Assembly: GCF_034376665.1 (NCBI RefSeq)
Contig: NZ_JAXMJI010000093.1
Location: 1 to 20,675, forward strand
Origin: Allopontixanthobacter sp034376665
GTDB taxonomy: Bacteria; Pseudomonadota; Alphaproteobacteria; Sphingomonadales; Sphingomonadaceae
Reading direction: 5' to 3'
Length of the DNA stretch: 20,675 nucleotides
Position 1 is the first letter of the stretch, and the number at the start of each line of letters is the position of its first letter. The notes beneath the pieces were generated by a model. The model was not told the DNA's origin, did not search any database, and was given only the letters and a program-made list of their open reading frames with translations. The position numbers and the translations under genes are program-made. Shown one piece after another: positions 1 through 7,747 of this stretch.

Positions 1-2
1 CT

Positions 3-134
3 ACCCGGCCCGACAGCCCGCATCACACCGACCAGGCGACCATGTACATCCAGCACCGGCTGAAGCCGGTCCATTTCTGGCGCGTTGATGCCGAAAGAAA
101 CGCGGTTAGTCGAAAAACCGTGACCCGCCGGTAA
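3..134 (+). CDS. C-terminal fragment of an unidentified protein
   Basis: An open frame enters from the left edge and ends at TAA 132-134. The visible 43 residues finish with MYIQHRLKPVHFWRVDAE followed by a basic tail ending KTVTRR. The composition (aromatic and charged residues, no low-complexity run) and the placement, 52 bases before the next gene on the same strand, suit the end of a real gene rather than a chance frame. I do not recognise the family from this fragment. The start lies outside the window. Confidence 0.5.
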   Translation, partial: TRPDSPHHTDQATMYIQHRLKPVHFWRVDAERNAVSRKTVTRR

Positions 135-186
135 GCGCTGGTTAAACCGGTATCCAGGGAAACAATTCAACAATTCGGGAAATCTC

Positions 187-3096
187 ATGCGTCTACGCTT
201 TACCGCCGTCAGTCTGCTCGCCCTTTCACTCGGCGCTTGCGCCACGGCTTCCATGGAGCCGGCAGCCGCTGTTCCGCCACCGGCTGAACAGGTCGCCGCG
301 GCGGAGCCTGCGTCTGTTGAGGAACTGGTCGACGCGGTTTCGATCCCCTACGAACGCTTTACGCTCGATAATGGCCTGACGGTGCTGGTCCATACCGACC
401 GCAAGGCGCCGGTCGTCGGTATTTCGGTCTGGTACGCGGTTGGTTCGAAGCATGAACCCGAAGGCAAGACCGGGTTTGCGCATCTTTTCGAACATCTGAT
501 GTTCAACGGGTCCGAAAACGCGCCGGGTGACTTCTTCGAACCGCTGCAGCAGGTCGGTGCGACCGACTTCAACGGCACCACCTGGTTCGACCGGACCAAT
601 TATTTCCAGACCGTGCCGACGGGTGCGCTCGACCGGGCGTTGATGCTCGAAAGCGACCGGATGGGCTATCTGCTCGGCGCAGTGACGCAGGAAAAGCTCG
701 ATAACCAGATTGGCGTGGTCCAGAACGAGAAGCGGCAGGGCGATAACCAGCCTTATGGCCTGACGGAATACGAACAGCTGGAAAATCTATATCCCTCCGG
801 CCATCCCTATCACCACTCCACCATCGGTTCGATGGACGATCTGTCCAGCGCGACGCTCGACGATGTGAAACAGTGGTTCCGCGACCATTACGGCCCCAAC
901 AACGCGGTGCTGGCGCTGGCCGGTGATATCGATGTCGCGACGGCCAGGGACAAGGTCGGCAAATGGTTCGGTGCCATTCCCGCCGGCCCTGCGATCAAGC
1001 CGGTGGTGGCCCCCGTGCCGGATCTTCCCGCACCGCTCGCCAAGACCATTTACGACCGCATTGCCACCCCGCGGATTTACCGGATGTGGGCCGTTCCCGG
1101 GCTCGACAACCCCGATTATTTGCCGCTCACGATGGCCGGAACCGTACTCGGCGGTCTCGCCAGTTCGCGGCTCGACAACGCGCTGGTGCGCGAACAGCAA
1201 CTCGCGGTAAGCGTCACCGCCCGGGCGGAAATTTTCGCCCAGGCCGGTCAGTTCGTCGTCTATGCCGATGCCAAGCCGGGCGTCGACGAAGCGACCATGG
1301 CCGCGGCTCTGGACGCCGAGATCGCCAAATTCCTCGCCGAAGGCCCGACGGCTGACGAATTGCAGCGCGCCACCACCAGCTACGCTGCGGGTCAGATTCG
1401 CGGGCTTGAACAAGTCGGCGGCTTCGGCGGCAAGGCACCCACGCTGGCCGAAGGATTGCTGTATCAAGGCGATCCGTCAGCTTACAAGGCTGCGCTCGAC
1501 CGGGCCGCCGCGATGACCCCCGCGGAAGTCCGCGCCGTCACCTCCAAATGGCTGTCCCGCCCGGTGTTCTCGCTGACCGTGGAACCGGGTGACCGGAAGG
1601 AAGGCGGCGAAAACCGCGGGGGATACATCATCGCTCCCGAAGCGGGCGGAATGCAGCCCGCGTTCTACAACGGGCCCTTCGCGGCGCAATCACTGGCGGC
1701 GGCATCCGGCGCGGCGGCGGCAGAAGCCGACCGGTCGAAACTGCCCGATGTGGAAGAACTCAAGCCGCTCGATTTCCCCGACATCGAACGGGCCACCCTG
1801 TCGAACGGCATGGAAGTGTATTTTGCACGGCGGGACGCGGTTCCCGTGGTCAATGTCGAGATCGAGTTCGACGCCGGTTTTGCCGCGGACCCCAAGCAGC
1901 GCCTCGGCCTGCAGTCGATGATGCTGCAGATGATGGACGAAGGCACAACCACGCTCGATTCCACCGAACTGGCAATTGCCAAGGAACGGCTGGGTGCCGC
2001 GCTTTATGCCAACGCCAGTGCCGACAAGACCACGGTGGGCCTGGCGGCGATGGAACCCAATCTGGCGGCGTCGCTTGAGCTGATGGCGGATTATGTGCGC
2101 AACCCGGCCTTCGCGCCCATGGAGCTGGAGCGTGTGCGCACCCAGCAACTTACGCGGATCAAGAATGAGCTCAACAATCCGGGTGCGATCGGTCAGCGGG
2201 CCCTTGCGCCAGTGTTGTTCGGGACCGATCACCCCTACGGTATTCCGCCCAGCGGAACCGGTGATCCGGCCGTGGTCAGCACCATAACTCGCGAAGAACT
2301 GGGCGATTTCCACCGGGTCTGGATCCGGCCCGACATGGCCAAGGTGTTCATCGTGGGCGATACCAGCCTGGCGGAAGCGGTGAAAATGCTGGAGGCGAGC
2401 TTCGGGGATTGGCAGGCACCGGGCGTGCCCGCTCCGACCAAGGATTTCAGCGCCCCAATCCCGCCGCAGACTTCGCGGATCATCCTGATCAATCGGCCAA
2501 ACTCGCCGCAATCCGTCATACTGGCGGGCCGCGTCCTGCAGGCCAAGGGCACGGAGGATCTGCTGATACTGGATTCGGCGAACGAAGTTTTCGGCGGCAG
2601 TTTCCTCAGCCGGATCAATATGAATTTGCGTGAGACGAAGGGCTGGTCCTACGGCGTGCGCAGCATCCTGAACCAGCCGATCGACCGGACGAGCCTGTTG
2701 ATCTATGCCCCCGTCCAGGCGGACCGGACCGGCGATTCCATTGCGGAATTGCGCAAGGATCTGGCTGCATACACCGGCGGCAATGGGGTCACGGCGCAAG
2801 AGCTTGAAAGGATGATCAACGGCAACGTCCGCCAATTGCCCGGCCAGTTCGAAACATCGCGCGCAGTCCTTGGGGGTATCCAGTCAATCGTCAATTTCGG
2901 CCGACCGGACAACTATTACGAGACCCTGGCGGACCGCTATGCCAATCTCACCGCTGAGCAAATCGATGCCGAGGCGAAGGCCAATCTGCTCGGCGATGAT
3001 CTGGTGTTCGTGATCGTCGGCGATGCGGCGATCATTTCGCCGCAACTCGATCAGCTGGGCGTGCCGGTCGAAACCCGCGAGGCGGCTGGAAACTGA
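187..3096 (+). CDS. M16 family zinc metallopeptidase, tandem-domain lipoprotein
   Basis: A 969-residue predicted zinc endopeptidase of the M16 (pitrilysin/insulinase) family, probably exported. The N-terminus is a lipoprotein-type signal with a hydrophobic stretch at 6-17 and lipobox LGAC, putting the lipidated Cys at 18. The first peptidase half (about 55-480) has the inverted zinc motif HLFEH (His99, Glu102, His103) and the distal ligand Glu181 in VVQNEKRQ. The second half (about 530-950) starts with LSNGMEVYFARRDAVP and keeps the fold but has no HxxEH motif. This is the usual catalytic-plus-inactive arrangement, closing like a clamshell on peptides. Alanine/proline-rich segments follow the lipobox (25-42) and link the halves (about 500-525). 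The length matches periplasmic two-domain M16 proteins of proteobacteria. The start is chosen because the signal peptide begins there; the ribosome binding site (GGGAAA) is weak. The substrate is unknown. Confidence 0.93.
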   Translation: MRLRFTAVSLLALSLGACATASMEPAAAVPPPAEQVAAAEPASVEELVDAVSIPYERFTLDNGLTVLVHTDRKAPVVGISVWYAVGSKHEPEGKTGFAHLFEHLMFNGSENAPGDFFEPLQQVGATDFNGTTWFDRTNYFQTVPTGALDRALMLESDRMGYLLGAVTQEKLDNQIGVVQNEKRQGDNQPYGLTEYEQLENLYPSGHPYHHSTIGSMDDLSSATLDDVKQWFRDHYGPNNAVLALAGDIDVATARDKVGKWFGAIPAGPAIKPVVAPVPDLPAPLAKTIYDRIATPRIYRMWAVPGLDNPDYLPLTMAGTVLGGLASSRLDNALVREQQLAVSVTARAEIFAQAGQFVVYADAKPGVDEATMAAALDAEIAKFLAEGPTADELQRATTSYAAGQIRGLEQVGGFGGKAPTLAEGLLYQGDPSAYKAALDRAAAMTPAEVRAVTSKWLSRPVFSLTVEPGDRKEGGENRGGYIIAPEAGGMQPAFYNGPFAAQSLAAASGAAAAEADRSKLPDVEELKPLDFPDIERATLSNGMEVYFARRDAVPVVNVEIEFDAGFAADPKQRLGLQSMMLQMMDEGTTTLDSTELAIAKERLGAALYANASADKTTVGLAAMEPNLAASLELMADYVRNPAFAPMELERVRTQQLTRIKNELNNPGAIGQRALAPVLFGTDHPYGIPPSGTGDPAVVSTITREELGDFHRVWIRPDMAKVFIVGDTSLAEAVKMLEASFGDWQAPGVPAPTKDFSAPIPPQTSRIILINRPNSPQSVILAGRVLQAKGTEDLLILDSANEVFGGSFLSRINMNLRETKGWSYGVRSILNQPIDRTSLLIYAPVQADRTGDSIAELRKDLAAYTGGNGVTAQELERMINGNVRQLPGQFETSRAVLGGIQSIVNFGRPDNYYETLADRYANLTAEQIDAEAKANLLGDDLVFVIVGDAAIISPQLDQLGVPVETREAAGN

Positions 3097-3132
3097 CCTA
3101 CCCTATTCCACCCACAAACAAGGAGAGAACGA

Positions 3133-3438
3133 ATGTCTGTTGCAGGAACCTATGATTGCGTAACCAAAAGCCCGATGGGCGACCAGAAAAGCACCTTCAC
3201 CGTCGTGCCCGGCGATGACGGCACCACCTTCACCGGCACCAACCAGGGCGCGATGGGCAGCATGGATGTCGTCGACGGCAAGATCGACGGCAATAAACTG
3301 ACCTGGAAAATGAACATGACCGTGCCGATGCCAATGACGCTCGATTGCGACGCCACGATCGACGGCGACCAGCTGGTCGGCAACGTCAATGCAGGCGCAT
3401 TCGGTTCGATGGCGATGACCGGCGAACGCAAAGGCTGA
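3133..3438 (+). CDS. Small conserved-looking protein of unknown function
   Basis: A 101-residue protein with a strong ribosome binding site (AAGGAGAG, 6 bases before the ATG), 36 bases after the M16 peptidase stop. It has no signal peptide and no membrane segment. The sequence alternates polar and hydrophobic residues with many Gly, Thr and Met and repeated Gly turns (GAMGSMDVVDGKIDGNKLTW, later NAGAFGSMAMTG). This suggests a small all-beta fold, perhaps lipocalin- or barrel-like. GAMGSMDVVDG and GAFGSMAMTG look like two related strand pairs. The gene is probably co-transcribed with the peptidase, because an intrinsic terminator follows directly. I do not recognise a named family and assign no function. 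Confidence 0.8.
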   Translation: MSVAGTYDCVTKSPMGDQKSTFTVVPGDDGTTFTGTNQGAMGSMDVVDGKIDGNKLTWKMNMTVPMPMTLDCDATIDGDQLVGNVNAGAFGSMAMTGERKG

Positions 3439-3461
3439 GTCTTGGACTCCCGAGATAGAAT

Positions 3462-3493
3462 GGGCCGCTGGAGGGAACTCCGGCGGCCCTTTT
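3462..3493 (+). terminator. Intrinsic terminator after the M16 peptidase / small protein pair
   Basis: A 12-bp stem (3462-3473 with 3478-3489, one G-T wobble) closed by a GGAA tetraloop and followed by TTTT at 3490-3493. It lies 24 bases after the stop of the small protein and fits a rho-independent terminator on the plus strand. Confidence 0.85.
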
Positions 3494-3575
3494 CGTTGCG
3501 GTGAACGATGAACCTGGGTCCGGAATTGGACTTTAACTGCCGATCACTGAGTGTCTGAAAGGTTGTGGGGAAAAG

Positions 3576-4154
3576 TCATTCAAGCAACGGTGGAGGAGCG
3601 TCATCCTTTGGCTGATACGCGCGGCGAGATGAAACTATGCGGACAATTAGGCTTATGATCAGGGGCACGATCAACCCCACCAGCCCCAACATTATCATTT
3701 GGTTGGCCGCGTAGACAAAAGCGCCGCATGATGACGGGACGTCGAAGCCAAAGGGGGGTGCGTCAGTGTTAGAGATACCGAGAAGCGGGCATACGACCTC
3801 TAATCCGTCGGGCCACTGAACGAAGATGAAGTATAAAGTTATTGTCAGATACGCGGCAGCACAAAAGGCCAAGATGCTATTGGCAGCCCTGGACCTTAGT
3901 ATTTGCTCTCTTCCGAACACCGCCGTTATGACCCAGTAAATGGCGAATGTTATCGCCACTACGCTGTGCATCGCAAACCAGTCACTTCGTAAGGACGAAA
4001 CCGCCAGAGCTCGATCGTAACTGTCCAGTCCTTCCATAGCCGCGACGATCTGCGGCATAAAAGTTAGGTGCGCAGTTGCAACGATAGCTAACGGCGCAAC
4101 AGTAATGCCAACGCCCAATGTCGCTGCCTTGAGCCGGTTTGTAAGCGCGGGCAT
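3576..4154 (-). CDS. Four-helix membrane protein of unknown function
   Basis: A 192-residue predicted inner-membrane protein with about four hydrophobic helices: roughly 9-31 (ATLGVGITVAPLAIVATAHL), 62-82, 93-116 and 150-173. The tail is short, basic and then Pro-rich, ending PPPLLE. A purine-rich site, AAGGGGGG, lies just before the ATG. It stands alone between the plus-strand terminator and gatB. Its base composition is visibly richer in A and T, and its codon choice is less G/C-ended, than every neighbour, which suggests recent transfer or a relaxed, non-conserved gene. I recognise no family motif. Two Cys residues in the loop between helices 3 and 4 (VVCPLLG and SSCGAF) could form a periplasmic disulphide. 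It could be a lineage-restricted orphan. Confidence 0.65.
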   Translation of the reverse strand: MPALTNRLKAATLGVGITVAPLAIVATAHLTFMPQIVAAMEGLDSYDRALAVSSLRSDWFAMHSVVAITFAIYWVITAVFGREQILRSRAANSILAFCAAAYLTITLYFIFVQWPDGLEVVCPLLGISNTDAPPFGFDVPSSCGAFVYAANQMIMLGLVGLIVPLIISLIVRIVSSRRAYQPKDDAPPPLLE

Positions 4155-4161
4155 AATCCCC

Positions 4162-4185
4162 CCTTGGTGCGAACCTTGGTGCGAA
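4162..4185. repeat. 12-bp perfect tandem duplication upstream of the membrane protein gene
   Basis: The unit CCTTGGTGCGAA occurs twice head to tail (4162-4173 and 4174-4185), ending 8 bases from the start codon of the minus-strand membrane protein gene. It touches that gene's purine-rich ribosome binding site, so it is either a replication-slippage duplication or a pair of operator half-sites. Confidence 0.7.
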
Positions 4186-4307
4186 CAATTCGTCGAGCAG
4201 ATAGAGCCGTTTCAGAAAGCGTCCGCAGTGTCTTCGTGTCCGGACAGACCGCTCTTGTCAGAATTGCCCTCGTAGCCGACTTTACCTGAGCTCCGGCAGC
4301 GCAGGGC

Positions 4308-5807
4308 TTACCCCAATTTCGCTTTCAGCAGTTCATTGACCACGCCGGGATTGGCCTTGCCCTGCATCGCCTTCATGGTCTGCCCCACGAAGAAGCCGAA
4401 CAATTTGTCCTTGCCGCTGCGGTATTCGGCGACCTTGTCCGGATTGGCGGCGAGGATTTTGTCGATTTCGGCCTCGATTGCGCCGGTGTCGGACTGCTGC
4501 TTCAACCCTTCGGTTTCGGCGATTTCCGCCGGTTCGCGGCCGGTTTTGAGGACGATTTCGTAAATTTCCTTGGCCTGCCCGCCCGATACAATGTTGGCGC
4601 TGACCATCTGCAGGATCGCGGCGTTGGCGGCGGCGGTGTTGTGTTCCAGCTTTGCCTCGTCCCCCAGCGACTTGATCACACCTGGCGCGACCGAAAGGGT
4701 CCAGTTGGCAACCTGCGTGGCAACTTCGGCTTCCGGCTTTCCGGCCTGGCGCGCGGTTTCCGCCAGCAAGGTCTCGAACCGGGCGAAGGTCTCGACCTCC
4801 GCCGTCAGCTGCGCTGCATTGTAATCGGTCATGCCCAGTTCGCCGGTATAGCGCAGGCGCTTCGCATCGGGGAGTTCCGGCAGCGAAGCGCGACATACCT
4901 CCAGGAATGCATCCTCGAGCAGCAGCGGCAACAGGTCGGGATCGGGGAAGTAGCGGTAATCATGCGCGTCTTCCTTGCTGCGCATGGAGCGTGTTTCGTT
5001 CCTGTCCGGATCATACAGGCGGGTTTCCTGCACCACAGTGCCGCCGTCCTCGATCAGATCGACCTGACGGCGCGCTTCCTGTTCGATCACCGCCATGACG
5101 AAGCGCACCGAATTGACGTTCTTCGTCTCGGTCCGCGTGCCCAGTTCGGGATCGCCGACCTTGCGGACCGATACGTTCACGTCCGCCCGCATGGAACCTT
5201 CTTCCATATTGCCGTCGCACGATCCGACATACCGCAGGATCGAACGCAGCTTGCGGACATAGGCACCGGCCTCCGCTGGCGAAGTCATGTGCGGCATGGA
5301 CACGATTTCCATCAACGCCACGCCGCAGCGGTTCAAATCGACATAGGACATGCTCGGATGTTGATCGTGCATCAGTTTTCCCGCATCCTGTTCGATATGG
5401 ATGCGTTCGATCCCGATGATCTTGTCTTCCGGAATTCCGGCCTTCTCGTCCTTCGCGATCAGCAGCTGCCCCTCGCCCACGATCGGGTGGTAGAGCTGCG
5501 AAATCTGGTAGCCCTGCGGAAGATCGGCGTAGAAATAATTCTTCCGGTCGAACCGCGAATATTTGTTGATCTGCGCCTCTATCGCCATGCCGGTGCGCAC
5601 CGCCTGACGGATGCATTCGGCATTGGGCACCGGCAGCATTCCGGGCATCGCCGCGTCGATCAGGCTGACCTGCGCATTGGGCTCCGCCCCGAAAGTGGTG
5701 CTGGCGCTGGAAAACAGCTTGGATTTCGATGTGACCTGCGCATGGACTTCAAGGCCGATCACGACCTCCCACTCGCCGCTCATGCCCTGGATGCGGTAAT
5801 TGCTCAT
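4308..5807 (-). CDS. gatB: Asp-tRNA(Asn)/Glu-tRNA(Gln) amidotransferase subunit B
   Basis: The 499-residue GatB subunit of the GatCAB amidotransferase. It binds misacylated Glu-tRNA(Gln) or Asp-tRNA(Asn), phosphorylates the acyl group with ATP, and accepts ammonia from GatA to make Gln-tRNA or Asn-tRNA. Family signatures are WEVVIGLEVHAQVTSKSKLF at the start, the DLPQGYQISQ segment, the CDGNMEEGSMRADVNVS segment and YRYFPDPDLLPL. A C-terminal YqeY-like tail domain (about 400-499) carries KDKLFGFFVGQTMKAMQGKA. The length is normal for the family. The first Met (MSNYRIQG) is preferred over Met9, although the ribosome binding site is weak. It is the last gene of gatC-gatA-gatB, separated from gatA by a REP doublet. 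Confidence 0.97.
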   Translation of the reverse strand: MSNYRIQGMSGEWEVVIGLEVHAQVTSKSKLFSSASTTFGAEPNAQVSLIDAAMPGMLPVPNAECIRQAVRTGMAIEAQINKYSRFDRKNYFYADLPQGYQISQLYHPIVGEGQLLIAKDEKAGIPEDKIIGIERIHIEQDAGKLMHDQHPSMSYVDLNRCGVALMEIVSMPHMTSPAEAGAYVRKLRSILRYVGSCDGNMEEGSMRADVNVSVRKVGDPELGTRTETKNVNSVRFVMAVIEQEARRQVDLIEDGGTVVQETRLYDPDRNETRSMRSKEDAHDYRYFPDPDLLPLLLEDAFLEVCRASLPELPDAKRLRYTGELGMTDYNAAQLTAEVETFARFETLLAETARQAGKPEAEVATQVANWTLSVAPGVIKSLGDEAKLEHNTAAANAAILQMVSANIVSGGQAKEIYEIVLKTGREPAEIAETEGLKQQSDTGAIEAEIDKILAANPDKVAEYRSGKDKLFGFFVGQTMKAMQGKANPGVVNELLKAKLG

Positions 5808-5818
5808 CTTCTGTACCC

Positions 5819-5899
5819 CGTCATCCCAGCGAAAGCTGGGATCGCTGTAACCACTGTCGGAGCTTGCTGCTCCCGATCCCGGCTTGCGCCGGGATGACG
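5819..5899. repeat. REP/BIME-like doublet of two hairpins in inverted orientation
   Basis: Two 26-base palindromic units, 5819-5844 and 5874-5899, face each other across a 29-base spacer. Each begins (or ends, on the other strand) with CGTCATCCC and forms its own hairpin: CCCAGC-gaaa-GCTGGG on the left and CCCGGC-ttgc-GCCGGG on the right. The two units are 24/26 identical as an inverted repeat. Translation of such units gives the familiar spurious peptide VIPAKAGI. The doublet fills the gatA-gatB gap, ending 5 bases from the gatA stop and starting 12 bases from the gatB start. It could therefore modulate gatB translation or stabilise the upstream mRNA. Confidence 0.88.
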
Positions 5900-5903
5900 A
5901 TTA

Positions 5904-7388
5904 TTACCACCACTTCTCCGGCCTGGCGGTAAACCCGGCGCGTTCCTCGATCGCGAGGCCTGCGTTGAGCACGCCCTGTTCGTCAAACGCGCGGCCCACG
6001 ATCTGGAGGCCCAGCGGCAGTCCTTCCGAATTCACCCCGCATGGCACGCTCATCGCTGGCAGCCCCGCCAGCGAAGCAGGCACCGCGAACACGTCGTTGA
6101 GATACATCGCCAGCGGATCGTCGCTCTTCTCGCCCAGGCCAAAGCTGGCAGTGGGCGTCGTCGGGGCGAGGATCACGTCGCATTCCTGGAAGGCATTTGC
6201 GAAGTCCTGCGCCACCAGAGTGCGGATTTTCTGCGCCTGTGTGTAATAGGCGTCGTAGAAGCCTGCGCTGAGCACATAGGTGCCGATCAGCACGCGGCGT
6301 TTCACCTCGTCCCCGAAACCGGCCGCGCGGGTGGCGGCGTACATATCCTGGAGGCCCGAACCCTCAGGCAAATCGCGCAAGCCGTACCGCACCCCGTCGT
6401 ACCGCGCGAGGTTGGAGGAAGCCTCAGCAGGGGCGATAATGTAATAGGCGGGCAGCGCATATTTGGTGTGCGGCAGGCTGATATCGACCACCTCCGCGCC
6501 CGCATCCTTCAGCCAGGCAATCCCGTCATCCCAGCTCTTGAGGATTTCAGCGTCGGTGCCGTCCATCCGGTATTCGCGCGGAATGCCGACTTTCTTGCCC
6601 CTGAGGTCCGAATTGAGACTCCCTTCCCAATCGGGAACCGGCAGATCGAGGCTGGTCGCATCCTTCGGATCGAACCCCGCCATCGCGCCGAGCATGATCG
6701 CGCAATCGCGTACGTCATGCGCCATCGAGCCTGCCTGATCGAGGCTGGAGGCAAAGGCGACCACGCCCCAGCGCGAACAGCGGCCATAGGTCGGCTTGAT
6801 CCCGGTAATGCCGGTAAATGCGGCAGGCTGGCGGATCGAACCGCCCGTATCGGTGCCGGTCGCCGCCGGGGCAAGCCGCGCGGACACCGCTGTGGAACTG
6901 CCTCCCGACGAGCCGCCGGGGCTCATCTGCGCGTTGGAGCCACCGCTGCGCTTCCACGGGCTGATGACATTGCCGAAATAGCTGGTTTCGTTAGACGAAC
7001 CCATTGCGAACTGGTCAAGATTGAGCTTGCCCAGCATCCCCGCACCCGCAGCCCACAGATTGCTGGACACGGTACTTTCATACTGGGGCACGAAGCCTTC
7101 CAGAATGTGGCTGGCCGCCGTGGTCTGGACGCCGTGGGTGGCGAACAAATCCTTCATCCCGATGGGGACGCCCGCCATGCTGCCGAGCGGCTTGCCTGCC
7201 GCACGGTCGGCATCGACCTTGTCCGCCGCCTCCAGCGCCTTTTCCGGCGTGGTCACGATGAAGGCATTGAGCGCGGATGCCGCGGCGACATTGGCGTTGA
7301 AGCCTTCCGCCACTTCGCGCGCGGTGAAATCACCCTGCGCCACGCCTGCACGGATCGCGGCAACGCCCAGATCGGTAATATTGGTCAT
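5904..7388 (-). CDS. gatA: Asp-tRNA(Asn)/Glu-tRNA(Gln) amidotransferase subunit A
   Basis: The 494-residue GatA, the glutaminase/amidase subunit that frees ammonia from glutamine for GatB. It belongs to the amidase-signature family, and the Ser-cisSer-Lys triad is intact: Lys79 (GVPIGMKD), Ser160 (PGGSSGGS) and Ser184 (TDTGGSIRQPA). The start is MTNITDLG at 7388. The frame stays open 56 codons further upstream, but that extension runs through gatC and has an arginine-rich out-of-frame composition, so it is rejected. The gatC stop and gatA start share one base (TAATG), and AAGGTG inside gatC serves as ribosome binding site, which implies translational coupling. The C-terminus ends PEKWW, as in related GatA proteins. 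Confidence 0.97.
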   Translation of the reverse strand: MTNITDLGVAAIRAGVAQGDFTAREVAEGFNANVAAASALNAFIVTTPEKALEAADKVDADRAAGKPLGSMAGVPIGMKDLFATHGVQTTAASHILEGFVPQYESTVSSNLWAAGAGMLGKLNLDQFAMGSSNETSYFGNVISPWKRSGGSNAQMSPGGSSGGSSTAVSARLAPAATGTDTGGSIRQPAAFTGITGIKPTYGRCSRWGVVAFASSLDQAGSMAHDVRDCAIMLGAMAGFDPKDATSLDLPVPDWEGSLNSDLRGKKVGIPREYRMDGTDAEILKSWDDGIAWLKDAGAEVVDISLPHTKYALPAYYIIAPAEASSNLARYDGVRYGLRDLPEGSGLQDMYAATRAAGFGDEVKRRVLIGTYVLSAGFYDAYYTQAQKIRTLVAQDFANAFQECDVILAPTTPTASFGLGEKSDDPLAMYLNDVFAVPASLAGLPAMSVPCGVNSEGLPLGLQIVGRAFDEQGVLNAGLAIEERAGFTARPEKWW

Positions 7389-7690
7389 TATTCGATCACC
7401 TTGGGCACGCCGAAGAACCCGTGTTCGCGCGCGGGCGCATTGGCCAGAATATCGTCGCGCCGGTCGCCGCCGGTCAGCGGGTCGGCATTGACCACATCTT
7501 CGCGCAGCCGCAGTGTGTTGGGGATCACCGCAGTCATCGGCTCCACCCCGCTGCAATCGACCTCGCCCAATTGCTCCACCCAGCTGAGGATGTTGTTCAA
7601 TTCAGGCACCATCCGCTCCAGCTCCGCATCACCCATTCGGATGCGCGCCAGCGAGGCGATTTTCGCGACAATTTGCTTATCTACAGACAT
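7388..7690 (-). CDS. gatC: Asp-tRNA(Asn)/Glu-tRNA(Gln) amidotransferase subunit C
   Basis: The 100-residue GatC, which wraps around the GatA-GatB interface and stabilises the complex. Family features are the opening MSVDKQIVAKIASLARIRM, the LNNILSWVEQL helix, the VEPMTAVIPNTLRLREDVV segment and the end DDILANAPAREHGFFGVPKV. The length is normal. It is the first gene of gatCAB, and its TAA overlaps the gatA ATG by one base. The gap to the upstream same-strand gene is 57 bases and holds no obvious terminator, so read-through from the DUF4153-like gene is possible. Confidence 0.96.
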   Translation of the reverse strand: MSVDKQIVAKIASLARIRMGDAELERMVPELNNILSWVEQLGEVDCSGVEPMTAVIPNTLRLREDVVNADPLTGGDRRDDILANAPAREHGFFGVPKVIE

Positions 7691-7747
7691 GGGCCTGCGT
7701 TAGCGGCGGCGAGGCGCAGCTTCAAGCGGGCATTGCACGGTGAAAAC

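Noticed and set aside
4641..5897. 418-codon plus-strand open frame opposite gatB
   Set aside because: It mirrors gatB and ends in the REP doublet, where it reads YPVIPAKAGIAV, the well-known spurious translation of these repeats.
7389..7556. N-terminal extension of gatA by 56 codons
   Set aside because: It runs through gatC in another frame, is Arg/Cys-rich, and the family starts at MTNITDLG; the gatC stop/gatA start overlap explains the junction.
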